From: Desulfovibrio oxyclinae DSM 11498
GTDB taxonomy: Bacteria; Desulfobacterota; Desulfovibrionia; Desulfovibrionales; Desulfovibrionaceae
DNA length: 64,000 bases
NCBI RefSeq assembly: GCF_000375485.1
Contig: NZ_AQXE01000006.1
Coordinates: 82,964 to 146,963, forward strand
Direction of reading: 5' to 3'
The translations under genes were made by a program, and so were the position numbers. Below are positions 51,112 to 59,632 of the stretch, one piece after another. Numbering within the stretch: the stretch's first letter is position 1; each line of letters begins with the position of its first letter. The notes below the pieces were generated by a model. The model worked only from the letters and a program-made list of their open reading frames with translations. It made no database searches and was not told the origin of the DNA.

Positions 51112-51417
51112 CTACTCCTCGCGGAAGCGGTTCTCGAAGAGCCGCTCCAGCCTGTCCAGCGCCTGCGGCGCGTCATCGCCGCTGGCCCTGAGTTCCAGAG
51201 TGGTTCCTTCTCCGACGGCAAGTGTGAGTATGTCGAGAATACTCTTGGCGTCAACCACCTGCTCGCCGGAAGCGATGCTCACCGACGCACTGAACTTCTG
51301 GGCGGCCTGAGCCAGCTTGCCCGCGGGCCTTGCATGGAGCCCGTTGGGGCTGCTGACCACGACCTCCCGCGTCTGCGTATCCCCGTTGCCGCCGGGTTCG
51401 GATTCATTCTTGACCAT
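51112..51417 (-). CDS. ptsH: Phosphocarrier protein HPr
   Basis: A 101-residue HPr. The active His is in SPNGLHARPAGKLAQ and a regulatory-type Ser is kept in DAKSILDILTLAV, as in HPr proteins phosphorylated by HPr kinase. About 14 extra polar residues precede the usual start (SEPGGNGDTQ), making it longer than the standard 85-90 residues. It lies between the IID gene and ptsI. Confidence 0.93.
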   Translation of the reverse strand: MVKNESEPGGNGDTQTREVVVSSPNGLHARPAGKLAQAAQKFSASVSIASGEQVVDAKSILDILTLAVGEGTTLELRASGDDAPQALDRLERLFENRFREE

Positions 51418-51465
51418 ATATATCTGTCCTTGATCGGCTTTGAAAGCCGTTCGACTTATCTTGTA

Positions 51466-52284
51466 TCACATTCCGGGCATCACGGACATGATGCGTTGCG
51501 CCGTCAAGCCTATTTCCGGCAACAGTTCGGTCATCAGCAGAAAGGCCGCTGCCGCAAACACCCGGGAAACAAGCCCGGTGTTGACGAATCGACCGAACAG
51601 AGTCAGCGCGGAAACCCCGAGCACCCATTGCCACCAAACCATGGGCTGCGGCCATATCTGTGCCCATATTACAACCAGAAGCGCGGCGTTGGCGTATTTC
51701 AGCCTCGCGCCCCAGTTGATGAGATCCCAACGTCTGAGCCGCTCCAGAAACTGCAGGCCGTTGCGCAGTCCCGCCAAAAACGTCAAGGCACGGAACCCCT
51801 GCAAGCCGGCGAAGAGAACCAGCCCGAGTACGAAAGGCGCGACGTGCAGCCCAGCCAGAAGCATGGCCGTGGTCGCCAGCGCCCAGAACACGAGCAGACT
51901 CCCGGCGAAAACCGAGTCGCCCAGTGCCGAGAGCGTATAGCTTGTGGTATCGCGCACTTTGTAGAACATCTTTTCCGGGAACCGCCCATCATGGATGTTC
52001 TGTTCCAGATGCAGATAGATGCCGGCCAGACAGGGAAGCCAGAACGGATGCGACTGATGATGTCGCACATAGCGGCGAAGGGCCCTGCGGTACGCGGCGG
52101 AATCCGGATGGATGGCGCGCAGGCCGGGCATCATCGCATAGGTCATGCCTATATTCTGCATGCCGCGGGTGTTGAAGCAGGCACCGCCCAGCCAGCAACG
52201 CACGAACGTACGCATGAAGGCCTGTGCCTTGCCCTCCCGCATGAGGCTATCCGTGCTGCCGAGTCCGATGGCCGTTCCCTCCAA
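51466..52284 (-). CDS. PTS mannose/fructose/sorbose family IID component
   Basis: A protein of about 258-272 residues. The family pattern is clear near the start (FVRCWLGGACFNTRGMQNIGM, YAMMPGLRAI), followed by HLEQNIHDGRFP and several membrane segments in the C-terminal half. The start is uncertain: TTG at 52284 or ATG at 52242, neither with a good ribosome site. IID and IIC together form the membrane channel, but no IIC, IIA or IIB gene is seen in the window. Confidence 0.8.
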   Translation of the reverse strand: MEGTAIGLGSTDSLMREGKAQAFMRTFVRCWLGGACFNTRGMQNIGMTYAMMPGLRAIHPDSAAYRRALRRYVRHHQSHPFWLPCLAGIYLHLEQNIHDGRFPEKMFYKVRDTTSYTLSALGDSVFAGSLLVFWALATTAMLLAGLHVAPFVLGLVLFAGLQGFRALTFLAGLRNGLQFLERLRRWDLINWGARLKYANAALLVVIWAQIWPQPMVWWQWVLGVSALTLFGRFVNTGLVSRVFAAAAFLLMTELLPEIGLTAQRIMSVMPGM

Positions 52285-52297
52285 AATACTTGCCGGA

Positions 52298-52840
52298 TCA
52301 GCCGGGAAGCAGGCTGATTCTCTGAAGATAGCGCGAAATCAAAATCGCCGCCACCACCTTGAGCTCGTCCCACGGAGCAAAGGGAATGACCCCCACGGTG
52401 AGCGTCTTGCCCCAGGTGAGATCAAGGGACATCTTCAGCCACACCGAGCCGATGCCGTAAATGACCAGCATGGCGCAAAGCCCCCAGAACAAGCCGGAAA
52501 TCCAACCGAAGCCACCTTGTTCATCCCGTACCCGTCCTGTAAAAAGCGGTGACAACAGGAATCCGACCAGATACCCGCCCGTCGGCCCCAACGCGTAGCC
52601 GATCCCCGCGCCGCCGCCGCTGAAGACCGGCATCCCGGCGATGCCCGCCAGAATGTAAAGCCCCACGGCAGCCATGCCGTACCGGGGACCGAGGATCATG
52701 CCCGCCAGAAACACGAACAGCGGCTGCATGGAGATTGGCACCGGCCCGATGGGGACGATGAGGTATGCGCCAACGGCGATGGCCGATGCCATGATCGCCG
52801 TCCATACGATGAGACTCAAACGTTGGATGCCTTCAGCCAT
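52298..52840 (-). CDS. bioY: Biotin transporter BioY
   Basis: A 180-residue membrane protein of about six helices, the substrate-binding S component for biotin. Characteristic blocks are GAYLIVPIGPVPISMQPLFV, LAGIAGMPVFSGG and GPTGGYLVGFLLSP. The ATG at 52840 follows GGAGA and overlaps the bioB end by 8 bases, so uptake and synthesis of biotin are linked. A GTG 8 codons earlier is possible. Confidence 0.92.
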   Translation of the reverse strand: MAEGIQRLSLIVWTAIMASAIAVGAYLIVPIGPVPISMQPLFVFLAGMILGPRYGMAAVGLYILAGIAGMPVFSGGGAGIGYALGPTGGYLVGFLLSPLFTGRVRDEQGGFGWISGLFWGLCAMLVIYGIGSVWLKMSLDLTWGKTLTVGVIPFAPWDELKVVAAILISRYLQRISLLPG

Positions 52841-53831
52841 TGCGGATCTCCGGTTGTTCCGCACCGACGGGATCCAGCCCGGCCGCGCGGATGCGTTTAA
52901 GGTCCTCTTCCGGACCTTCGCCCGGTGTTGTCAGATAATCTCCGGTCATCACTCCGGTAATGCCCGCCCCGAAAGGCTTGGCCGCACTCTCCGGACTGAA
53001 CACTGCGGGACGTCCGCCGCAAAGCCGCAGCTGCCTGTCCGGAAGCAGAAACCGCAGCAATGCCAGCGTCCTCAGCGCTTCCGAAGGCGTCATCACGGAA
53101 CGCCCCTCCAGCGGGGTGCCGGGCACCGGCGTCAGAAAATTCACGGGAACCGAGGGCACCCCCAGTTCCGCAAGCGTCAACGCCAGCTCGGCGCGGTGCT
53201 CCCAGCTTTCCCCTAGTCCGAAAATACCACCGGAGCACACGAAAAGCCCTTCCTCCAACGCATCCCGGACGGCCTGCACGTCCTCTTCGTAGTCATGCGT
53301 GGAGCAGATGCTGGGGAAATACGAGGCCGACGTCTCCAGATTATGATGGTATCCGGCCATTCCCGCACGTTTCAGCTCACGAAGCACGTCCCGGCTCACT
53401 ATGCCCGGGGACGCGTCAGGCGTGACCCCTGCCTCGGCCGCCGCCCTCAGGCAACGGGAAAATTCATCCAGCTCCCCCTCGCGCAGCCCCGTGCCGCTGA
53501 TGACCACCCCGAAGCGGCTCGCACCGCCGCGTCTGGCTTCCTGAGCCGCGCGGCCCACTTCACCGGGATCCAGCAAGGGGTATTCGTCACAGCCGGTGTC
53601 ATGATGCGCGGACTGGGCGCAAAACGAACAGTTCTCGGGACACCGTCCGCTGCGGGCGTTGACGATGGCGCAGACATGCATCCGGTTGCCGAAGAAGTGG
53701 TACCGCACGGATTGCGCGGCCTGCATCAACTCCGTGATGCGCTCGTCCGGGCACAGGGCCACGGCTTCGATATCCGTATCGGCCAGCGCCCTGCCCTCCA
53801 CGGCGCGTTTCGCCAAGCGCTCGAAAGTCAT
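52833..53831 (-). CDS. bioB: Biotin synthase
   Basis: A 332-residue radical-SAM enzyme that inserts sulfur into dethiobiotin. The [4Fe-4S] SAM motif is CPENCSFCAQS, and [2Fe-2S] ligands appear later in YHHNLETS and in VCSGGIFGLGES. The Arg of the second cluster is in the C-terminal part. Its ATG overlaps the rsmI stop (ATGA). No bioA, bioD or bioF gene is seen here, so the rest of the pathway is elsewhere. Confidence 0.92.
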   Translation of the reverse strand: MTFERLAKRAVEGRALADTDIEAVALCPDERITELMQAAQSVRYHFFGNRMHVCAIVNARSGRCPENCSFCAQSAHHDTGCDEYPLLDPGEVGRAAQEARRGGASRFGVVISGTGLREGELDEFSRCLRAAAEAGVTPDASPGIVSRDVLRELKRAGMAGYHHNLETSASYFPSICSTHDYEEDVQAVRDALEEGLFVCSGGIFGLGESWEHRAELALTLAELGVPSVPVNFLTPVPGTPLEGRSVMTPSEALRTLALLRFLLPDRQLRLCGGRPAVFSPESAAKPFGAGITGVMTGDYLTTPGEGPEEDLKRIRAAGLDPVGAEQPEIRNG

Positions 53832-54673
53832 TGCGTACGCATCCTTGCATAAAGCTGTTTGGCGGTCCAGCCGCTCAGCCGCGCCGCGGCACGTCGGGCG
53901 ACCTCCTTGGGCTTGCCCCCGGCCTCGGCCTCCTGCGCCAGCACGCGGTCGGCCTCATCGGCTTCGCTCACGGCTCCCTCTTCGGGTGGGCCGATGACCA
54001 CCGTCGCCTCGCCCCGAATCTCGAAATGCGCCGCATCCGGGGAAGCGAGGGTGCCGTACAGGTACTCCTCGTAATCCTTGGTCAGCTCACGGGCGATGCA
54101 GTACGGACGGTCGCCCAACGCCTTGAAGGCTGCGGAAAGGGATGCCTCCAGCCGGGTCTTGCGCTCGAAGAACACCAGCGTGGCGCCCGTGTCGCGATAT
54201 GCCTGAAAAAATTTAGTCGCCTGTCCTTCCTTGCGCGGCGGAAAGCCGAGAAAGGCGTAGGGGATGGGCGGCAGCCCGCAGGCGGAGAGCGCAGTCACGG
54301 GTGCGCTGGGGCCGGGCACGGGCCGCACGGGCAGCCCGGCGTCGCGACAGCCGCGCACCAGCCGGAATCCGGGGTCGGACATGAGCGGCGTCCCGGCATC
54401 GGAGACAAGGGCCACGGCCTCGCCCGCCTCGATGCGGGCAAGCACCATGGCGGTCTTGGTCGCCTCGTTGTGTTCGTGAAAACTGGTCATGTCGCCGGAC
54501 CGCTCCACGCCGCAGCGCTGAAGCAGCAGTCCGGTGCGTCGGGTGTCCTCCGCCAGTATCAGGGAGGCGGCGGAAAGAACCGCTGCCGCCCTCGGCGAGA
54601 GGTCCCCGTCGTTGCCCAGCGGCGTGGCCACCACGTACAGGCCGGGGGAAGGAAATTCGTTCGATTCGTTCAT
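53828..54673 (-). CDS. rsmI: 16S rRNA (cytidine(1402)-2'-O)-methyltransferase RsmI
   Basis: A 281-residue tetrapyrrole-methylase-fold enzyme. The SAM-binding blocks are LYVVATPLGNDGDLSPRAA, LILAEDTRRTGLLL, ALVSDAGTPLMSDPG and VRPVPGPSAPVTALSACGLP, and the loop FLGFPPRKEGQ is specific for RsmI. It methylates the ribose of C1402 in 16S rRNA. It is coupled to bioB by a 4-base overlap. Confidence 0.93.
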   Translation of the reverse strand: MNESNEFPSPGLYVVATPLGNDGDLSPRAAAVLSAASLILAEDTRRTGLLLQRCGVERSGDMTSFHEHNEATKTAMVLARIEAGEAVALVSDAGTPLMSDPGFRLVRGCRDAGLPVRPVPGPSAPVTALSACGLPPIPYAFLGFPPRKEGQATKFFQAYRDTGATLVFFERKTRLEASLSAAFKALGDRPYCIARELTKDYEEYLYGTLASPDAAHFEIRGEATVVIGPPEEGAVSEADEADRVLAQEAEAGGKPKEVARRAAARLSGWTAKQLYARMRTQ

Positions 54674-54751
54674 GGCTGGTACCGTCCTGTGGGATCGGGG
54701 GTTCTTCTACCACCGGGAGCCGCAGGACGGAAGCGGCAATTTTCCCGGTTT

Positions 54752-55138
54752 TCAGGCGTAATCAGCGGCGTCGATAACGTCGCGGTACAGCGTGATTTCA
54801 AGACCATCGGCCCCTTCGGAGACCGCGGCCAGATCGAAACGACACGGCACCTCCCACTGGTCGCTGGCGGAAAGATAATGCGAGGCAGCTCTGACAAGCC
54901 GGGAACACTTCTCACGGCTCAGGGCCTGCGAGGCGCAGCCGCGCGAGCCGCGCCCGCGCGTCTTGACCTCCACGAACACGAGAGTGTCCCCGTCGCGGCA
55001 GACCAGATCAAGCTCCAGCCGCCCGTGACGCCAGTTGCGTTCCAGCACCCGAACCCCCTCGGACTCCAGATGACGGGCCGCCGCATCCTCGCCCATGCCG
55101 CCCGCGCCGGGCATTATGCTCTTCAGAATTGCGCGCAT
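54752..55138 (-). CDS. YraN family (UPF0102) endonuclease-like protein
   Basis: A 128-residue protein with the restriction-endonuclease-like fold of YraN: GEDAAARHLESEGVRVLERN, then RHGRLELDLVCRDGDTLVFVEVKTR holding the D-x(n)-ExK active-site pattern. The cellular role is unknown. ATG 55138 is taken as the start; ATG codons at the MPGAGG and MGEDA positions are alternatives. It heads the long minus-strand operon to smpB. Confidence 0.82.
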   Translation of the reverse strand: MRAILKSIMPGAGGMGEDAAARHLESEGVRVLERNWRHGRLELDLVCRDGDTLVFVEVKTRGRGSRGCASQALSREKCSRLVRAASHYLSASDQWEVPCRFDLAAVSEGADGLEITLYRDVIDAADYA

Positions 55139-55229
55139 GGTGCCAAGTAGCACACCGTCGCGCGGCGGTCCATGGGCCGCCAATTCACATTTCCTTGAAC
55201 TTGCAGGGCGCGAGGCGTATGCAGTCCGC

Positions 55230-55862
55230 ATGAAACACGACGACACCAACGCACAGGGCGGCGCGGCGCCGGTTCGCGACCGCGTGACGCGGATAGCGGA
55301 TTTTCTCTTTGAATGCGGCATGCTTCGCAAAACGCCCAGAACCGGCTACCAGTTCCTTGGCTCCGGCTCGGAGAACGTGGCGGAACATTCGTTTCGCACT
55401 GCGGTCATCGGCTACGTGCTGGCGCGAATGGCAGATGCCGACGAAGCCCGCACCACCCTTTTGTGCCTCTTCCACGACCTGCACGAGGCCAGAACCGGTG
55501 ACTTCAACTACGTCAACCGCATCTACAACAGCTCCACTCGCACCATGGCGCTGGAACATGCCACGGCCGGGACCGGCCTCGCCGACGAGTTGCTCCCCAT
55601 GTGGGAGGAGCTTGAGGCGGTTCAGACGCTTGAGGCCCAGCTTGCGCAGGACGCGGACCAGCTTGACTTCATCCTGAACCTCAAGGAAGAGGCGGACATG
55701 GGCAACCGCTACGCCACCCAGTGGCTGGAGCTTGCGGTACAGCGCGTGCGCACCAAGTGGGGGCAGGAGCTGGCCGAGACCATCGCCCGCACCGACCACA
55801 AGGACTGGTGGTTCCTCGGCCCCGACCCCGAGTGGTGGATTCGCAAGAACGGCAAGAAGTAG
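55230..55862 (+). CDS. HD-domain hydrolase (YfbR/5'-deoxynucleotidase-like)
   Basis: A 210-residue HD-superfamily protein. The metal ligands are in VAEHSFRTAVIGY, LFHDLHEARTGD (the HD pair) and the later AQDADQLDFIL. The arrangement and GDFNYVNR match the HD_3 group that includes 5'-nucleotidase YfbR. The substrate is probably a nucleotide. It is divergent from yraN, 91 bases away. Confidence 0.8.
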   Translation: MKHDDTNAQGGAAPVRDRVTRIADFLFECGMLRKTPRTGYQFLGSGSENVAEHSFRTAVIGYVLARMADADEARTTLLCLFHDLHEARTGDFNYVNRIYNSSTRTMALEHATAGTGLADELLPMWEELEAVQTLEAQLAQDADQLDFILNLKEEADMGNRYATQWLELAVQRVRTKWGQELAETIARTDHKDWWFLGPDPEWWIRKNGKK

Positions 55863-55886
55863 GCGTTGCCGATGGCCCGGCGCGGG

Positions 55887-56639
55887 TTACTGCAGGAAAA
55901 AGCGTTTAAGAATGGCTTCCACACGTCCGCTCTCGATCATGGCTCCGAGCGCCCTGTCGAACCGATCGACGGTGACAGCCCTTTCGGGGCTGCGGGTATA
56001 GCCGATGTAGTAGTCAACGTCCTCGTACTTCGCGACGTACTCCAGATTGCCCAGATGCAGCTTGCCCATGAGGGCCACACCTACATCCCGATTGGAGAAG
56101 ACGGCGTCGATCCGGCCCCACGCAAGTTTCTTGAATGCTTCCTCGTCGTCCGGGGTCATGTCTATGAAGAAATCCCCGTCCAGTTCGCGGCAGAGAAGGT
56201 CCAGCGTATTGGAGGTGTTGGAAGGGCCATAGACGCCCACGACCTTGCCTTTAAGAGCCTGCGGTCCCGACTCCTGCATGGCCAGCGGGCTGTCCTTTCG
56301 CTGAAAGAACCCATACTCGGTCCGCACGACGGCACTGGAAAAACGCATCCAGCGAGTACGCTCGTAGGTTTTGCCTATGAAGAACAGCGCGTCGGCTTGA
56401 CCGCGCCGTAAGAGCATCTGCGCCCGGGGCCAAGGCAGAATACGAACATCGCAATCCACCCCCTGCTCGGTGCAGACTGTCTTCACGATCTCCACCCCCG
56501 GCCCTGACGGCACCCCGTCCACTGCATAGGTGAACGGCGGGAAATCCTGTGTCAGAAAGAGCAGACGCTCCCTTTCCGCGGCACCGGACGACGTCGCAAA
56601 ACAGAGCAGGATCACTGCCGCAGCAAACCACTTTTTCAT
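55887..56639 (-). CDS. Periplasmic substrate-binding protein (family 3 solute-binding)
   Basis: A 250-residue exported protein. A signal peptide (MKKWFAAAVILLCFATSSGA) is followed by a type 3 solute-binding fold: LLFLTQDFPPFTYAVDG, GPGVEIVKTVC, LPWPRAQMLLRRGQADALFF, LKGKVVGVYGPSNT. The ATG at 56639 has AAGGAGGTGG upstream. No permease or ATPase gene is adjacent; many such orphan proteins in Desulfovibrio may act in sensing or remain uncharacterised. Confidence 0.82.
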   Translation of the reverse strand: MKKWFAAAVILLCFATSSGAAERERLLFLTQDFPPFTYAVDGVPSGPGVEIVKTVCTEQGVDCDVRILPWPRAQMLLRRGQADALFFIGKTYERTRWMRFSSAVVRTEYGFFQRKDSPLAMQESGPQALKGKVVGVYGPSNTSNTLDLLCRELDGDFFIDMTPDDEEAFKKLAWGRIDAVFSNRDVGVALMGKLHLGNLEYVAKYEDVDYYIGYTRSPERAVTVDRFDRALGAMIESGRVEAILKRFFLQ

Positions 56640-56885
56640 GCTCCACCTCCTTGGCACAGGGGCTTTTGCAGCGGATTGCAGACTCCGATTTTTTCCAGCT
56701 TAGGCTATTTGGCAGTGGTTGGACATGTTTTTTCAATACGTCCGGCGGCATTGGTCACATTTTCAATACCGAGCTTGCGAAGCGTGAATGAATTCTGTAA
56801 TAGTCGCTAAGCCAAGCAGACGGATTCCGGCCGGGCGCGCTGTTGGGGACTGGCGGCGTCCAAGGTTCCGTCATCGGGGAAAGCA

Positions 56886-57692
56886 ATGTCACAAGCTGTG
56901 AGGGGAATTTCCGCCCCGTTCGCCACGCTCGGCGCGGCGTTCCTGGGGTTTGTGGGAGAATTGGGCGCGCTTGCCATCTTCTTCCTGGATTCCCTGCGTC
57001 TTGTCTTTGCCGGATGGGGGCAGTTTGCCAAGATCATCCGTCAAATCTACTTCATCGGCGTGCAATCCATCAGCGTCATCGCCCTCATCGGCGGTTTCGC
57101 GGGTATGGTCATGGGCATGCAGCTCTATTTTGCCCTGTCCATCTTTGGTGCCGACGGCTTTCTCGGCGCAGGGGTCGGCCTTTCCATGGTGCGCGAACTC
57201 GCGCCCGTGCTGACGGCCATCATGCTCGCCGGACGCGCAGGCTCCGCCATGACCGCCGAGATCGGCGTCATGCGCATCTCCGAACAGATCGATGCGCTGA
57301 CCATCATGGACATCAACCCCATGCGCTACCTCGTGGCGCCCAAGATGGCGGCGTGCATCATCAGTTTCCCCATCCTGACCACCTTCTTCAATCTCATCGC
57401 CATCTCCGGCGGCTGGCTCACCGGCGTCAAGCTGCTCGGGGCCAATGAAGGCGTCTACTGGTCGCGCGTGCAGGAGTCTCTCAGCTGGAGCGACATTGAA
57501 GGCGGACTCATCAAGTCTCTCGTCTTCGCCTGCATCGTCTGCACCATCTGCTGTTTCGAAGGATATTTCACCCACACCCGCAAAGGGCACGTGGGGCCCG
57601 AAGGCGTCAGCCAGTCCACCACTTCGGCGGTGGTCAAGGCCTGTGTCGTGACGCTTGCCTCCGACTACATTCTCACTTCGATACTGTGGTAG
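56886..57692 (+). CDS. mlaE: MlaE family lipid ABC transporter permease
   Basis: A 268-residue inner-membrane permease of the Mla phospholipid transport system. Conserved blocks: QIYFIGVQSISVIALIGGFA, MVRELAPVLTAIMLAGRAGS, AMTAEIGVMRISEQIDAL and FEGYFTHTRKG at the coupling region. Five or six membrane helices are visible. First gene of mlaEFDCA. Confidence 0.94.
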   Translation: MSQAVRGISAPFATLGAAFLGFVGELGALAIFFLDSLRLVFAGWGQFAKIIRQIYFIGVQSISVIALIGGFAGMVMGMQLYFALSIFGADGFLGAGVGLSMVRELAPVLTAIMLAGRAGSAMTAEIGVMRISEQIDALTIMDINPMRYLVAPKMAACIISFPILTTFFNLIAISGGWLTGVKLLGANEGVYWSRVQESLSWSDIEGGLIKSLVFACIVCTICCFEGYFTHTRKGHVGPEGVSQSTTSAVVKACVVTLASDYILTSILW

Positions 57693-57705
57693 GAGGGAAG
57701 GCGAT

Positions 57706-58527
57706 ATGACGAAAGCACCGGGAATACGCACCCAGAATCTGAGCATCGGCTACGGTGGAGTCCCCGTGGCGTCGGATCTTGATCTGCAGATGCCCGCAGG
57801 CAAGGTGACGGTGGTCGTCGGCGGCTCCGGCTGCGGCAAGTCCACCCTTATAAAACACATCCTGCGACTGCACGATCCCATTGAAGGGCGCGTCTTCGTG
57901 GGGGACCACGAGGTGCACTCGCTCTCCGGCAAGGCGGCCCGCTGCTTCAAGCAGCGCATGGGGGTGCTGTTTCAGGACGGCGCCCTGCTCGGCTCCCTGA
58001 CCATTGCCGACAACCTCGCCCTGCCCCTTCGCGAGCACACGAGGCTGAAGGACCCGGAGATACTGGAGATCGTGCGCAACAAGCTCCAGCTCGTGGGGCT
58101 GGAGGGCACTGACGCAAAATACCCCACGGAGCTTTCCGGCGGAATGCGCAAACGCGCGGGACTTGCGCGGGCGCTGGTCATGGACCCGCAGGTTCTTTTC
58201 TGCGACGAGCCCACTTCCGGGCTGGACCCGATTCTTTCCGCGGAACTGGACCATCTGCTGCTGGAAATGATGTCGCATTTCGACATGACCATGATCGTGG
58301 TCAGTCACGATCTGGCAAGCATGCGGGCCATTGCGGACCACGTGGTGCTTCTGGGCGACGGACGCTGCCTGTTCCAAGGTTCCGTCGAGGAACTGGACGC
58401 CAGCGAGGACGAGTACCTCAGACGGTTCCTCGATCGGTTGCCTGAAGAACGCACCACCCCACGCCTGACCATGCCGGCGCTGGACCCATCCAAACTCAAG
58501 ATCGACTGCAGCAGGCTGCTGGACTAA
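57706..58527 (+). CDS. mlaF: MlaF family lipid ABC transporter ATPase
   Basis: A 273-residue ATPase. Walker A is VGGSGCGKST, the signature is LSGGMRKRAGLARAL, Walker B is VLFCDEPTSGLDP and the switch His is in VVSHDLAS. LSGGMRKR with DEPTSGLDP is typical of MlaF. A C-terminal tail of about 30 residues (RTTPRLTMPALDPSKLK) may contact partners. AGGAGGGAAG precedes ATG 57706. Confidence 0.94.
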   Translation: MTKAPGIRTQNLSIGYGGVPVASDLDLQMPAGKVTVVVGGSGCGKSTLIKHILRLHDPIEGRVFVGDHEVHSLSGKAARCFKQRMGVLFQDGALLGSLTIADNLALPLREHTRLKDPEILEIVRNKLQLVGLEGTDAKYPTELSGGMRKRAGLARALVMDPQVLFCDEPTSGLDPILSAELDHLLLEMMSHFDMTMIVVSHDLASMRAIADHVVLLGDGRCLFQGSVEELDASEDEYLRRFLDRLPEERTTPRLTMPALDPSKLKIDCSRLLD

Positions 58528-58545
58528 AGGACAGGTTCCGACACA

Positions 58546-58998
58546 ATGAGCAACATGAAGAAATACAGCAAGGAAACGGCCGTCGGCATTTTTGTCTTCG
58601 TCGGGCTTCTCGCCATGGTCTACATGAGCGTGAAACTCGGCAACGTGGGCATCTTCAGCGACAACCACTGGACCCTCAAAGCCAGCTTCACCGACGTTTC
58701 CGGCCTGAAGGACAACGCTCCCGTGCAGATGTACGGCGTGAAAATAGGCTACGTCAAATCCATTACCCTCAATCAGAAGGATGGCGTGGCGGACGTGGAC
58801 ATGAAAATCCACGAGGATGTAACCGTCACCGACGACTCCATCGCCTCGGTAAAAACCAGCGGTCTCATCGGCGACAAATACATCAAGATCACACCGGGCC
58901 TCGGTAGCGCCATGGAACCGGGCGAATTCCTGTTCGACACCGAACCGGCCATCGACCTTGAAGACCTCATAAGCAAATTTGCATTCGGGAAGGTATAG
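58546..58998 (+). CDS. mlaD: MlaD family (MCE domain) lipid-binding protein
   Basis: A 150-residue protein with one N-terminal membrane anchor (residues 12-28) and a single MCE domain (ASFTDVSGLKDNAPVQMYGV, KIGYVKSI, IGDKYIKITPG). It forms the periplasmic hexameric ring on MlaFE. Length is normal for MlaD. It is two bases upstream of mlaC. Confidence 0.93.
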   Translation: MSNMKKYSKETAVGIFVFVGLLAMVYMSVKLGNVGIFSDNHWTLKASFTDVSGLKDNAPVQMYGVKIGYVKSITLNQKDGVADVDMKIHEDVTVTDDSIASVKTSGLIGDKYIKITPGLGSAMEPGEFLFDTEPAIDLEDLISKFAFGKV

Positions 58999-59000
58999 AT

Positions 59001-59630
59001 ATGCGAAAGACTCTTTTTTCCACCATTGTGACGGCTCTTATCTTTCTGGGATTCAGCGCCTCGGCCCTTGCCGCCGAATCGCCGCAAAAGCGTGTCGAAG
59101 AGGGTGTCGGCGAGATAGTCGAACTGCTGAAGGACGGCCGCCTGCAGGACAACGACAAGCGCGAGGCTGCGCTTGAGGACATCTCCAAACTTTCCGACAA
59201 GTACTTCGATTACAAATACCTGGCGATGATGGCCGTGGGGCGTCCTTGGTTGGAAATGGATGATAACACCCGCGACGAGCTGACCAAGGTCTTCCGGAAA
59301 GTGCTTGAGCTCAACTACCTTCCCAAGCTTGAAGGATACTCCGGACAGAAGATCAATTACGTCAAGGAAATGGTTCGCGGAGACAAGGCCATGGTCATCA
59401 CCGAGGTGATTGACAAGGACAAGAAAATCTCCGTAAACTACAGGCTGGTAAAAATGAATGGCGTGTGGATGGTTTACGATATCATCGCCGAAGGCATCAG
59501 CCTGGTGAAGAACTACCGCACCCAGTTCGCCGAGATCCTGCATGACGGCGACGCGCAGACCCTGATCGAAAAGCTCCGGCAGAAAGCCAAGGAGCTTGAA
59601 GCCGCTCAACGAGCCGAAAACGGAAACTAA
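59001..59630 (+). CDS. mlaC: MlaC family periplasmic phospholipid shuttle
   Basis: A 209-residue secreted protein with signal peptide (ending SASALAAES) and the Tol-Tol-Ttg2 fold: DISKLSDKYFDYKYLAMMAV, GRPWLEMDDNTRDELTKVF and WMVYDIIAEGISLVKNYRTQ. It carries phospholipid between the inner-membrane MlaFED complex and the outer-membrane MlaA. Confidence 0.92.
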   Translation: MRKTLFSTIVTALIFLGFSASALAAESPQKRVEEGVGEIVELLKDGRLQDNDKREAALEDISKLSDKYFDYKYLAMMAVGRPWLEMDDNTRDELTKVFRKVLELNYLPKLEGYSGQKINYVKEMVRGDKAMVITEVIDKDKKISVNYRLVKMNGVWMVYDIIAEGISLVKNYRTQFAEILHDGDAQTLIEKLRQKAKELEAAQRAENGN

Positions 59631-59632
59631 CC

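Noticed and set aside
55120..55145. A TGGCAC-like -24/-12 element on the minus strand near the yraN start
   Set aside because: The -12 part matches only at GC and the element overlaps the start codon, so chance is more likely.
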